From Torymus aiolomorphi (lineage: Eukaryota > Arthropoda > Insecta > Hymenoptera > Torymidae), in NCBI GenBank assembly GCA_036365515.1, contig CM070876.1, forward strand, positions 133,627,394 to 133,691,393: a stretch of DNA of 64,000 nucleotides, written 5' to 3'. Positions 33,336 to 43,941 of the stretch are shown one piece after another. The notes under the pieces were generated by a model, which was not told where the DNA came from, did not search any database, and saw only the letters and a list, made by a program, of their open reading frames with translations. Position numbers and translations under genes: made by a program. Position 1 is the first letter of the stretch. Each line of letters starts with the position of its first letter.

Positions 33336-33530
33336 CTTTTATTAGGTAAACATTTATTTTATTTTCATATCTAGGTATTGCACGGAATAACCTCAGATTA
33401 TACTACGCTCTCTAAAAGTCTAGTCATTCAGTGGGTTTGATGAAAATTTGACTTACCAATAATTGACCGGACGATCATTGAATAGTAAGCATTCGTCGTT
33501 TTTCATACCATTGAATGACCAGTAAAAAAT

Positions 33531-34008
33531 TTTTAAAAATCGTAATTGTTATTGTTTTTTACCTATTTTAAATTGATTTTTATGTGTAGTAAACCTTATT
33601 TATTAATATTAAATCATTTTAAGTAAAAAATAAGATGCAATATATCGGCAATATATAGTTTTCTGAAATGTTTGTTTTCAGATTTCTTCTAAAAATATTG
33701 CTCCGAATTCAGTTTACAAAATACCTACCTACAATTATTTTTTCTTTTACAGGATTTTTGAATGTTCTCATATCTTTTATGTATTTATTTAAAAATATAG
33801 ATATTCGGAATGTAAGTTTTTTATTACTTTTAAAAATTTGGAATAATAGGGGTTTTTTTGCTTCCTCTTGCAAGAATTTCTTTGCAAAAATTTTCGACAC
33901 AACAAATTCGAGACCTTTTTTAAATTTCGTAGTCCATATTCTTTTGCTTTATGCCCAAATTTGATTTATAAATTTTAAAATGTAATATGTAAAAATTATA
34001 TTTATATT
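33531..34008. other. AT-rich sequence
   Basis: No supported gene; the hydrophobic 98-codon frame at 33668-33964 is a by-product of T-rich DNA. Confidence 0.55.
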
Positions 34009-34020
34009 TGTTGGTTAAAC

Positions 34021-34200
34021 TAGTAAGAGCTATCCGCGATTAAAAATTCTTGCTCCATAGAGGAAAAACGTTGTGAAGAACTCATCAAAGATACCATAAC
34101 CAGGGACAGTAGTGGTCGATACATAGTAAAACTACCCTGGAAAAATGTAGAAACATTGGGCGAGATAAAAATAGGCAACTCGTTCCCATATGCTCTTAAC
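34021..34200 (+). pseudogene. Inverted BEL/Pao pol fragment
   Basis: On the plus strand it encodes SCSIEEKRCEEL and SGRYIVKLPWKN, a segment just before the RT of BEL/Pao pol. It overlaps the minus-strand copy at 35220-35300 and includes ~110 bp that are deleted there. Both ends are marked by TGTTGGTTAAACTAGTAA (34009 and 34202). Confidence 0.75.
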
Positions 34201-34250
34201 ATGTTGGTTAAACTAGTAAATTCATCCCTATTTCCAAATGTTGAATTCCT

Positions 34251-35945
34251 GTCCATCTAGGAATTTTTATTTCACTAGTAACCGGAAGGTCTTCCACCCA
34301 ACAAAACCATTTACTGGCCAAGTCCTCGGGTAACGGATCGTCCCAATTAAATTTCTGTAACCAGAGTGCCTGCATCAATATCTTAGCCTGTACAATTACA
34401 GGAGCTATCCAACCTATTGGATCATAGGTTCTAGCAATACGGGATAAAACGTTTCTTTTAGTAGCTTTCGGAACTGTGTTGGGGTTTTCTATATAGAAGC
34501 AAAAGTAATCGCCATTGACGTACCGGGCAATTCCTAGCATGGGTATGGAGGTGTTGTCACCGAACAATGTTACCTTGTCCTCTGTCAGCTTATCGTTGCT
34601 AAGCGACGCAAGAATTAGCGAATCATTAGATGATCATTTGCGAAGGTTCATCTGAGCTTTGGAAAACATACTGATTAGGTCCTTAACTTTTGTTACAGCT
34701 TCTGAAATGGTGTGGGCACCCGTTAGGGAGTTGTCTGAGTACATTTCTTTTCGAACGATACTAGCCGCGACAGGGTGTTCTTGCTCATAATCAGTTATCA
34801 TTTTCAGAAGTGTCCGCATGACTAAATAGCTGGAGCAAGTCAAACCATATGTTACAGTATTGAGCACGTGTGTGATGATTTTTTCCTGTTTTTCCGACCT
34901 CCATATTATTGATTGATATTTTCTATTCTACTCGTGCACTCCTATTTGGCGGAACATTTTATCCACGTCCGCTGAGAGAGCGAATTTATAATTTCTAAGT
35001 TTGGATATAAGTTTGGACCGCAGCTTTGTTGAACTACTATTCTGTTTCCGAATGCCATGATAGGTAAAAAGAAATTATCTGAATTCTTTGAAGAAGGCTC
35101 TTCCAGTGCCGTCATATGGCCTAATATGAGATACTCTTTAATAAATTTGCAGTAATCTTCCTCAAGTGTCTTGTTTTTTTTTTTTTAAATTATTCTCAAG
35201 ACTATTAAGAGCATTAAGAACACGAAGGAACAAGTTGCCTATTTTCAGTTTTGAGTTCTTCACAACGTTTTTCATCTATGGAGCAAGAATTTTTACCCGC
35301 GGATGGCTCTTCCGCCCGCCAAAATTCTTCAAGCAGGTCAGATAATGCTTTATCGTGTTCACATGAACAATGTTGTACAGCTAAGCTGTGTACATTGGAA
35401 GCGGATTCTGTGGAGACCCCCCAGTGATTCTGCCTGTAAGTAGCCAACCGAGCTGGGATGCCATTGCTATCGGCTGATGAATCGATCCCCTTACGATTTA
35501 TAAAATATAGATTTTATAAAGTATAGATTTCTGCATCTAATAGCAATTCTATTCGAGCACTTTGCAGATAATTGGGATCCGCTAGTTGTAAACTCTTAAT
35601 GTGGGTTAGAGGATCACTTATCCGAAAAACTGGTGGTTTATATGACGATAGTTTCGGAAGCACCAGTGCTTTTGTTTCCAATGAAAAGGAAGAAGCAAAA
35701 TGCGGCTTCAATACTAAATGTGTAAATTTGTTATGAGAGATTGCATCTTGCTCGCCTACTCCTCTTATGCATATATGTGTTGTATCCCTTTTCAATGCCA
35801 GCTGATTACATAAGTATTGTAAGATTAACGTTACCTGACTGCAGGGATCTACAAGAGCTTTAATAGTTCGCTCTTGTTCCTTTGATCCAATAAAAGTGAC
35901 CAAAGCAGTTGCTAGCAATACGCCGGTAGCGGGTATCTAACTGCA
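34251..35945 (-). pseudogene. pol: BEL/Pao Pol (protease and RT), broken
   Basis: From the right: aspartic protease region (35514-35918) with LATALV and ALVDPCSQVTLI, where the usual D-S-G-S has become D-P-C-S; a linker with SCSIDEKRCEEL; RT with TVTYGLTCSSYL and MYSDN in place of the YVDD-type box; then TKRNVLSRIARTYDPIGW ... AKILMQALW ... WDDPLP, diagnostic of BEL/Pao, ending at IPRWTGIQ (about 34,253). Several stops and frameshifts. Protease and RT active-site changes show that it is dead. Confidence 0.88.
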
Positions 35946-36796
35946 TGAAGCTCTAGCGGTGGGATTAGTTCCTAGTATACCTAGTTCAAATTAAATAGTT
36001 TTTTGTTTGTCTGTATGCACGCAATATTCAGTACTAAGCATACTGACAACTTTCCCCTTTTGTCTGAATGATCTCTTCGCTGCTAAGCATACTGACAATT
36101 TTCTTAACAACGAACGCACAGAACATATATTTAGCACTCTCATACCTTGTGCATGCCTAATCTAGTACCTAACGTACTTTAACAATCAATATTATGGTTT
36201 ACGATTACTAGTTTACCCCTTATTACTCTTTAGCATGACTCACTCGCACACAATCCACATACAGCACACTGACATGACAGTAGTATTCACACTTATCGTA
36301 CTCATGGCACGCTACGAATTCAATTTTATTAGCAGTTTCTGGTGATTAAGCTGATAGCGATGAGATAAGGTTGCTTGAAGCTTGTAGAGTTGTCGTTTGG
36401 TCAATCGTGGTTTGCAGGAGCGACGTGCAGTGGTCGAGCAGTACTCGAAGGGACTCTGTGGTCATCAATGTGCTTGCAGAAGTGCTGGTCAGTGTACCAT
36501 TGTAAGGAAGCAATGTAGTTATTGGTCGAACAAGCAAGTAATAATGTTACAAATACGTATGAAAATATGATTATGCAAGCTATGTAGATGTTATGCACTA
36601 AATCAACTCTAATAGCCACTACTAACTAAATTCAACGTACTACTATTATTACAAAATTATGCAAGCTATTTTAAAGATGCTACTGATAGGATAATCAATG
36701 AGTAAGTCTTTAAAAGAGAAATAAGAATTTTGATTAAGTAAGAAATTTTGATTAAGCAATCATCAGAAAAAAAGAATCAGAACGATACTCATATTA
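35946..36796. other. Decayed BEL/Pao gag-pol interval
   Basis: AT-rich, with CATACTGACAA repeats near 36040 and 36090. It lies where the rest of gag is expected, but no frame can be followed. Confidence 0.45.
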
Positions 36797-37041
36797 CAAA
36801 CTGTTGGGAGCTGACAATCTTCATCGTTGAGCAGCTTTGAGTTATGTGCTCCAAGCGCCTTAGCCTCTTCAAGATTACCGTTGATTTCCAGCAGCCTTGC
36901 ACGTTGTATAGCCTAGGCTATGCCCCGTTGATTCGTAGGTCAGTGATTTTTTGAGTGGGCTTTAAAGGCTTCAAATATCGCGTTGATGAGTCGCCGCTGA
37001 ATAGATTCCGATCTTGGATGGAAGGCAGCGCGTTGCGTCAT
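36797..37041 (-). pseudogene. gag: BEL/Pao Gag N-terminus, broken
   Basis: ATG at 37041 begins MTQRAAFHPRSESIQRR; after two stops the same frame continues with QRARLLEINGNLEEAKALGA to about 36,800. Helical, charged sequence in the right place (after the primer-binding site) for Gag. Confidence 0.55.
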
Positions 37042-37420
37042 TTTGTTTGCACGTTAAAAAGAAAACAGCGTGGGTTGCCTGCTTAATCTAGACCTCCTGG
37101 TCAAACATCTTCTTCACGGCGTCCGATGAGTAACGGAAATCGGCGTGGCATGGGCAGCGGCATTGGCAGTCGCCGATTTTCGATAAAACCCTCAGCGCGA
37201 GACTCTCGTCACGTTGCCCTGGCGTACGTGACTCAAGCGCGCTCCAAAAATGGCGGCCGTCGATCTGCGGCTTATGCAACGCACCTGTTGCGTCATCTGA
37301 TCCGCACGATTCACGCTTCTCTCAGCGCATTTACTACGTGCTTTTTGCGCTCTTTGCAGAGGTTTTGCTCGTTGTCTTGGTCCAACGTAAAAACTAGTTT
37401 GCATACCTCTTTTCCACGCC

Positions 37421-37440
37421 TGATCCGGCTCGAAGGACCA
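37421..37440 (-). promoter_or_regulatory. Primer-binding site of the BEL/Pao element
   Basis: Directly after the LTR end (...CCAACA) the minus strand reads TGGTCCTTCGAGCCGGATC, which starts with the TGG expected for pairing with a tRNA CCA end. The tRNA is not assigned. Confidence 0.7.
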
Positions 37441-37851
37441 TGTTGGTTAAACTATTAAATTCGTCGCTAGTTCCACATGTCGAATTAAAGGATCTACGTG
37501 TGGAGCACAGAAAGAGTACGACAATGTTCTGAGTAGATAATTGCTTTAATGAGCGCTTCAGCATATTTGAGTAAACGTGATTTCCTTTTCACTGCGGCGA
37601 TGCGTACAGTTGGACGGTCGGACGACAAGAGCGAGAGGGACGCTCGGTTCCGTGGAGAGTGTCGCGGAGCCACACATACACACTCTCACATACGTACAAA
37701 GCAGAGCGCTCATAGGCTGAGCATTGATCATTCGTTGTTACAATGATATATTATATAATAAAGATATATAATATTATACAGATATCGTTACGTCATAGTG
37801 AGAAGGACGGAGCACACGCTTGCTATGTTCGAGACGCGCGAATTTTCAACA
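37441..37851 (-). repeat. 5' LTR of the BEL/Pao element
   Basis: TGTTG at 37441 and CAACA at 37847-37851 give a matching inverted pair around 411 bp. The inner edge is set by the primer-binding site; the outer edge is inferred from the inverted pair. Confidence 0.6.
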
Positions 37852-37947
37852 ATATTATATATAATAATATTTAATTTTCTTATTATAATAGAGCGAATAT
37901 TTATTCAAAAATTTATTATAGTACTAATATTTAGGAATATTATTATT

Positions 37948-38439
<492 letters not shown>

Positions 38440-40560
38440 AGTTATTTCTCAGAATCGGAATACAAGTGTTTCTAAAGTCGCTGATCACGTCTTTGCTGTC
38501 GGACTTTCGAAATTCAAAATGGCGCATACAATATGGCGATTGAAAGTTTTAAAAGTGCTTAGAGTTGGCTGAAAATTGGTTAGCAGAGGGTTTCGAGGTC
38601 ACAAATATAGATTTTGCTATTATACTTCTGAAAATCAAAATGGCGGAAGAATTCGAAACAAATTCGAAAAAAGCCTATTACATTTTCGAAATACAAAATG
38701 TCGGATCCGATATGGCTACCAAAAATTTTCGGCAGGAAGCTTAAATTTTGCTTAAAGTTTGTATACCGGACTTTTCGAGGTCGCTGATCACGATTTTGCT
38801 ATCAGACATCCAAATTCTTAATGACTGATCCAATATGGTTCTTAGAAATTCGCAAAAAGCTTAGGTTTTTCTCAAAATTGGAATACAGAGGTTTCGAAGC
38901 CGCTAATCACGATTTTGCTATCAGACTTTCGACATTCAAAATGGCTGATCCAGTTTGGCGGTTAAAAGTTCGGAAAAAGCTTAGATTCTGCTGAAAATTG
39001 GTATACAGGGATATTCAAGGTCGCTAAGCAAGATTTTGCTATTGGACCATCGAAAATGAAAATGGGGGATCCAATATGGCGGTTAAAATTTCGGAGAAAG
39101 CTGAGATTTGGATCAAAATCGGTATACAGACGATTTCGAGGTGGTTGATCACGATTTTGTTATCAGACTTCCGAAATTCAAAATGGCGGTAACAAATCCT
39201 AATAGAGCTTAGATTTTGTCTAAAATTGGTATATAGGTGTTTTCGTGGTTGTTGATCTAGTTTTTCTATGAGACTCTTGAAATTCAAAATGGCGCATCCA
39301 ATATGGTGATTGAAAGTTGTAAAAGTGCTTAGAGTTGGCTGAAAATTGGTAGGCAGGCGGTTTCGAGGTCGCTGATCAAGATTTTGCTATTGTACTTTCG
39401 AAAATCAAAATGGCAGATCCAATATGGCGGTTACAAATGCGAAAAAGCTTAGCTTTTTTTTAACTTTGGTATACAGGGATATTCGAGGTCGCTGATCAAG
39501 GTTTTCTATTAGACTTTCGAAATACAAAATGGCAAATCCAATATGGCAGCCAAAATTTTTGGAAGGAATCTTAGATTTTGCTTCAGTTTTGTATTCGCTC
39601 CGTGCATGCGGTTGGAGGGGATAGGAGAATCGGTCGAAGCGCCCACGGTGGCATAAAGTAGCACTTTCAGAGACTATTGTGTGTATTACTATATATATCG
39701 AAAATAATCTAAAAAATACACACAAAATTAGTATTTAAATATACATAAGTAGACTATTTGAAAGTTGTCTTCACAAAATAATGTTATATTTATAGAGCTA
39801 CATATATTATACAAATAACATAATGAATTTTAGTTGTGGTTACGTTTTTATATCGTTTATTTAACAACTTCCCATATAAGCCAATACTAAATCGTCCGAG
39901 AGCTGTGACCGATTCACGACACAGGTGTCGCACATCCAGGGGTCGCCACGGGGTATGCACGGAGCGAATACGGGAGTTTTCGAGGTCGCTGATCACGATT
40001 TTGCTATCAGTCTTTCAAAATTCTTAATGGCTGATCCAATGCGGTGTTTAAAAATTCGAAAAAAGCTTAGGTTTTTCTCGAAATTGGAATTCGGAGATTT
40101 CGAAGACGCTGATCACGATTTTGCTATCAGACTTTCGACATTCAAAATGGCTGATCCAATATGGCGGTTGAAATTGCGAAAAAAGCTTAGATTTAGCTCA
40201 AAATTGTAACACATGGATTTTCGAGGTCGCTGTTCACGTTCTTGCTATCAGACTTTCGAAATTCGAAATGGTAGATTCAATATGGCGATTAAAAGTTCGG
40301 AAAAAGTTTAGATTTTGCTGAAAATTAGTATGCAGGGTCTTTCGATGTCGTTGATCACGATCTTGCTATCAGACTTCCGAAATTCAAAAGGGCTGTCAGA
40401 AGTTCGAAGGAAGCTTAGATTTTGGTTAAAATTTGTATACAGGGGTTTTCGAGATTGCTAATCAGAATCTTACTATAAGACTTTCGAAATTTAAAATCTC
40501 GGATCCAATATGACCGTCAAAAGTTCAAAAGAATCTTAAATTTCGTTTAAAATTGGTTAT
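38440..40560. repeat. ~120-bp satellite array
   Basis: About fourteen diverged units with the consensus TTTCGAGGTCGCTGATCACG, ATTTTGCTATCAGACTTTCG, AATTCAAAATGGCGGATCCA and AATATGGCGG, then AAAAGCTTAG and AAAATTGGTATACAGGG. Spacing between successive GCTGATCA-type landmarks is about 110-130 bp. Interrupted by the element at 39592-39970. Open frames across it are periodic by-products. Confidence 0.9.
39592..39970. mobile_element. TA-type inverted-repeat element inserted in the satellite
   Basis: Ends TATTCGCTCCGTGCAT and ATGCACGGAGCGAATA form a 16-bp perfect inverted repeat. Left of it the satellite unit stops at ...AGTTTTG and right of it resumes with CGGGAGTTTTCGAGGTCGC, in register with the unit sequence GGTATACAGGG, so the insertion was at TA. 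379 bp, no ORF. Confidence 0.85.
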
Positions 40561-41659
40561 GTAATACTCTAGTTTAAACTATTTCTTTTAATCTTAGATT
40601 TAAGACTAATAAATAAATAGTTCACCAACTTATTAATGGGGGGTTGGGGAGCGGAGCGAGCAGGGGGTATCCCTCCAGTATATATATATAAATATATATA
40701 TATGTGTGTGTGTGTGCGTGCGTGCGTGCGTGTGTGTGGGATGTTTCAGCTGAAGTGAGCATGTCAAACTTTTAAAATCGCTATAAAACTCGTTTACTTT
40801 TAGTTTTTTATGAAAAAATCATTTTCCTGAAATTTTAGGTCGATATTTGCATAAATAAAAAGGTTATACAACATTGAAAATTCAATGTTTTTGCAATTTT
40901 TGTTTAAAATCCAAGTTTATTCATTTTTTACTCAAAATCTTGAAACTTTTTATATAGAATAGTAATTGGGAAAAAGTTTGCATTTTATTTGTAGAATACA
41001 CCAGCATTTTTTTATGACCCTTTTTGAAAGTCTCTGATTGGTTGGTTTTTGGTATATCTTCATCGACCAAAATTAAGGACTACGCCAATACCAAATTTCT
41101 CCACGAAAGTTTTTTTCAATTCTTTGGACAAGATACTTTAATTATAAAACAAAAGTTTATTGTTAGATCTAACGAAAAAATTCTACAGCACATTGAAAAT
41201 TGATAAAAACCATAAAAATGTTAAATCATGCAACCGTAAGCCATTCTGTGATTATCATTTGAAGACTTCATGTCACCTATCTTGCTACAAAATTTTGTAT
41301 TAGCAGTAAATGTACATTAAAAAACTAATTTGATTTGTCGAATACTTCATACTATATATTTAGTAGTGTGCTCAAACCTTACTCACTTTGAATTTTCTGA
41401 ATAGATATTATAACTGACTGACATCAGAGTTACCGGTATCTGGATCAAGACTTCATTCTAAACTTGAATCACTACTTTCTTAATATTATATAAGTATTTC
41501 TATAATATACAAACTACAGTTATACTATATAAGTACTTTTTATAATGATTCAAATTATTTAATACAGAAAGTCAGACATGTTGCGGATAAAACTTATAGT
41601 AAGTTAATCTTTATCGAATATTTACTAAAAATCGTGTTTTATACTACTTTAGGTGAATT
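40561..41659. other. AT-rich sequence with a GT-rich microsatellite
   Basis: A G-rich patch (40637-40672), (TA)n and (GT/GC)n near 40680-40738, then about 900 bp of AT-rich DNA. GGATGTTTCAGCTGAAGTGAGCATG at the start suggests another dispersed element, but no partner copy is in the window. Confidence 0.45.
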
Positions 41660-42065
41660 TAAAATTTAAAATTACTATCTTACACTCTAAATCCCAAAGT
41701 GTAAAAACTGACGTTAAAATGTACAAAAAGCGTAATTTACTCTTTATATAAAGAGTAAACTGCTAATTCTACACTTTTCGAGAGTAAACGAGGAATTTTG
41801 CACTGTAAATCTTAAAATGTCGATTTAACTCTTTCAAAAAGTTTAAAATGTCAATTTTACCCTATCTTAAAGTGTAAAATTTTATGTGACGATTTCAAAA
41901 GAGCAATTAATAGATTTTACACTTTAGCAAAAGAGTGATCGCTTGATTCAACACTTACTTAAAGGGTAAAATTTTATGCGACGATCTCAAAAGAGTATTC
42001 GGAGGATTTTACACTTTAGGAAAAGATTAAATTGCTGCATTACACTTTTAAAAAGTGTATGAACT
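41660..42065. repeat. Array of TTTACACTTT / AAAGTGTAA inverted motifs
   Basis: About twelve short motifs of the type TTTACACTTT...AAAAGAGT or AAAGTGTAAAA occur at roughly 30-40-bp spacing and on both strands, some as imperfect palindromes (TTACACTTTTAAAAAGTGTA near 42039). TTTTATGTGACGATTTCAAAAGAG and its near copy (41889 and 41974) also recur. Confidence 0.7.
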
Positions 42066-42582
42066 CTCATTTATTCTTTTTAAATAACCGGATATCATTC
42101 TTCCATTTAAAAACCGTTAAATGTGCAACATCGATATCACAATGATTTAATATAAATAGTTAGATATATTTTTTAAAGGTAAAGGTAGAAATATTGTTAA
42201 AATAGTTAGTGCAAAGTATCACGCTCGGATCGGTTTCTGCGCCCCCCTTCGACTTCCAGTTGACCATAGGAGAATCCCTATAAGGAGAACCTAACCCCAA
42301 AAACCATCTGCTGAGCAAGGTCAAGAATGTCTATAAACGTTTCACTTCCCGACGTAAGTATGACTGTTATTATATATTAAATAAAAAAATTTCATTATTT
42401 ATGTGTTAAAAAATATTTTTTTATTACCGCAGTTCAAAAATTTTTTGATGATACTGAGGTTATTGCTAAATTTATAGTAGAGAAAAAATTTTCGCAAGAG
42501 GTATCCAAACTTATGAATGGTAATAAATATTCTTTGATAAATTTTAGCAAATACAAATTAATATTAAAGAATCTATAGTAAA
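42066..42582. other. Unassigned AT-rich sequence
   Basis: A GC-richer patch at 42220-42350 with no coding signal. Nothing else recognised. Confidence 0.45.
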
Positions 42583-42640
42583 AAAAACCGCCGCCAATTC
42601 ATTGGCCCGTCGCATCCTCAAACTTAATGTGCTGATTCCT

Positions 42641-43091
42641 TTAAGGATGTTCAATGGTTACAGCAAAGTTAACAGAAGTCTTTGAAATTTTAATATATCA
42701 TTACTTAGTTAAAATAAAAGAAGCTTGAATTTTTTCAATATTTTATATTGAACATTTTTTCGAGAAAAAAATTCTTGAAAATCGAGTTTTTAACTTAGGT
42801 TCTTATGGGGGAGTGAGGTTATATGACCTTTGAACAAAAAAATCTCTTATAAAAAGTTAAGAGATTAGGTTAAAAGACCTTTATTTGAATGGAAAAATAA
42901 TCAAAGAATAAAAACGTAGAGGGATCTTGACCGCTTACAGGGCATTTAGGAAAGAAGTAGGTGAAAACCTAAACAAAACACTGAGTTCGTCGGCTGCGCG
43001 GGGCGGTGCGCGGTGAGCGGTGAGCGCCCTCGGGGAGAGAGAGGACGTCCCTCGTCTCGCCCCGCAGCATGACACCAGTGAACGTGCTTAA
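42641..43091. mobile_element. TTAA-flanked short element inside H5
   Basis: TTAAGGATGTTCAATGGT at the left and ACCAGTGAACGTGCTTAA at the right form an imperfect ~18-bp inverted repeat with TTAA at both ends. Removing it joins two parts of the H5 3' region that are continuous in H4 (GATTCCTTTAA | TTAATTTTTAAT). The right third is GC-rich (GCGGGGCGGTGCGCGG). No ORF. Confidence 0.8.
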
Positions 43092-43231
43092 TTAATTTTT
43101 AATAACAAAATTTATAATTTTTGCAACAATTTATTATATAATCTACTATCATATTAAGCAGCTTTACGCGTGCCGCGTGCCGTGTGCCCTATGCCGTATG
43201 CCGCCTATGGCGTCATGGCAGCCACCCAATA

Positions 43232-43595
43232 ACTTCATGTCTAGAGGTAATCCTGACACTTAGACATCATCTTCATAGACCCGGCGCCCTTCCTCGTAGA
43301 CGATGTATCATTAACCTGAAGATCACCCTGACACCTGGGCATCATCTACAGGGAGTTTCCGGTATTTTCAATAAATTTAATCAACCACCTGGTGCCGTTC
43401 CTCGTAGACAATGTTTCGTCGAACTAAAGGTCATTCTGACACCAGGATATCGTCTATAGGGAGTTTCCGGTATTTTCGATAATTCTAATCAACCACCTGG
43501 TGCCCTTCCTCGTAGACAATGTCTCGTCAGCCTGGAGGTCACGCTGATATCTGAACATCATCTACAGGGAGTTTCCGGTATTTTTGATAATATTG
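43232..43595. repeat. 108-bp tandem repeat, ~3.3 copies
   Basis: GGGAGTTTCCGGTATTTT recurs at 43351, 43459 and 43567, with CTTCCTCGTAGACAATGT and ATCATCTACA between. It sits where the helicase domain of H5 should be. The 91-codon frame over it is an artefact. Confidence 0.85.
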
Positions 43596-43941
43596 GAAGT
43601 TATTATTATTGTTTACAGTGTATTATATATTTTATATGCTGCCGTATTTATTTAAATTTACTGCGCATTTTATTTTGTAATTGTTGCCGCGATTTGTTTT
43701 AAATTTACAACTCATTTGTTACTTGTTGCCACGCTTAATTTTCTATTATAAAATTTCATGAAAAACAATGTTCTTTGTAAACAATATTCATTGCATATCG
43801 TAATCTTAATGGAAATTGACGTCTTTTCATTTCCAATGGAATTTCGTCTTTAGATGAAGTCAAGTCGTATATATCGTACAATTCTTTCATGTAAACAGAT
43901 TACACAAAGCATTTGGAAATTCAATTTATAGCTTCTTGTAA

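Larger units (their letters stand above)
28641..33530 (-). mobile_element. Pogo-like DNA transposon, interrupted
   Basis: Contains transposase parts with pogo/Tigger features on the minus strand. Both ends carry several TGAATGACC boxes (28653, 28851, 28898 left; reverse complements and direct copies near 33425, 33480 and 33510), which look like subterminal transposase sites; ACCCGTGAATGAC on the left faces GTCATTCAGTGGGT on the right as a candidate inverted repeat. Precise termini are uncertain. A Helentron (H4) and a TTAA-type element have inserted. Confidence 0.7.
34009..37851 (-). mobile_element. BEL/Pao-type LTR retrotransposon, rearranged and truncated
   Basis: The right-hand LTR (37441-37851), a primer-binding site, gag and pol remnants read on the minus strand. 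Pol stops within the RNase H boundary and is joined at 34202-34250 to a ~48-bp piece matching the LTR edge at 37441-37488 (TGTTGGTTAAACTA...). RNase H, integrase and the 3' LTR are missing. A 180-bp pol segment in the opposite orientation is attached at the left. Confidence 0.85.

Noticed and set aside
33860..33900. Another Helentron 5' end at GCTTCCTCTTGCAAG
   Set aside because: Only the first eight bases match; the second hairpin arm, the TTTGTGATAG sequence and the microsatellite are absent.
33668..33964. Hydrophobic 98-codon frame resembling a membrane protein
   Set aside because: T-rich DNA always gives Phe/Leu/Ile frames; no start context, no homology recognised.
37126..37458. 110-codon plus-strand frame in the BEL/Pao leader
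   Set aside because: Antisense to the leader/gag region; no motif, Ser/Arg composition only.
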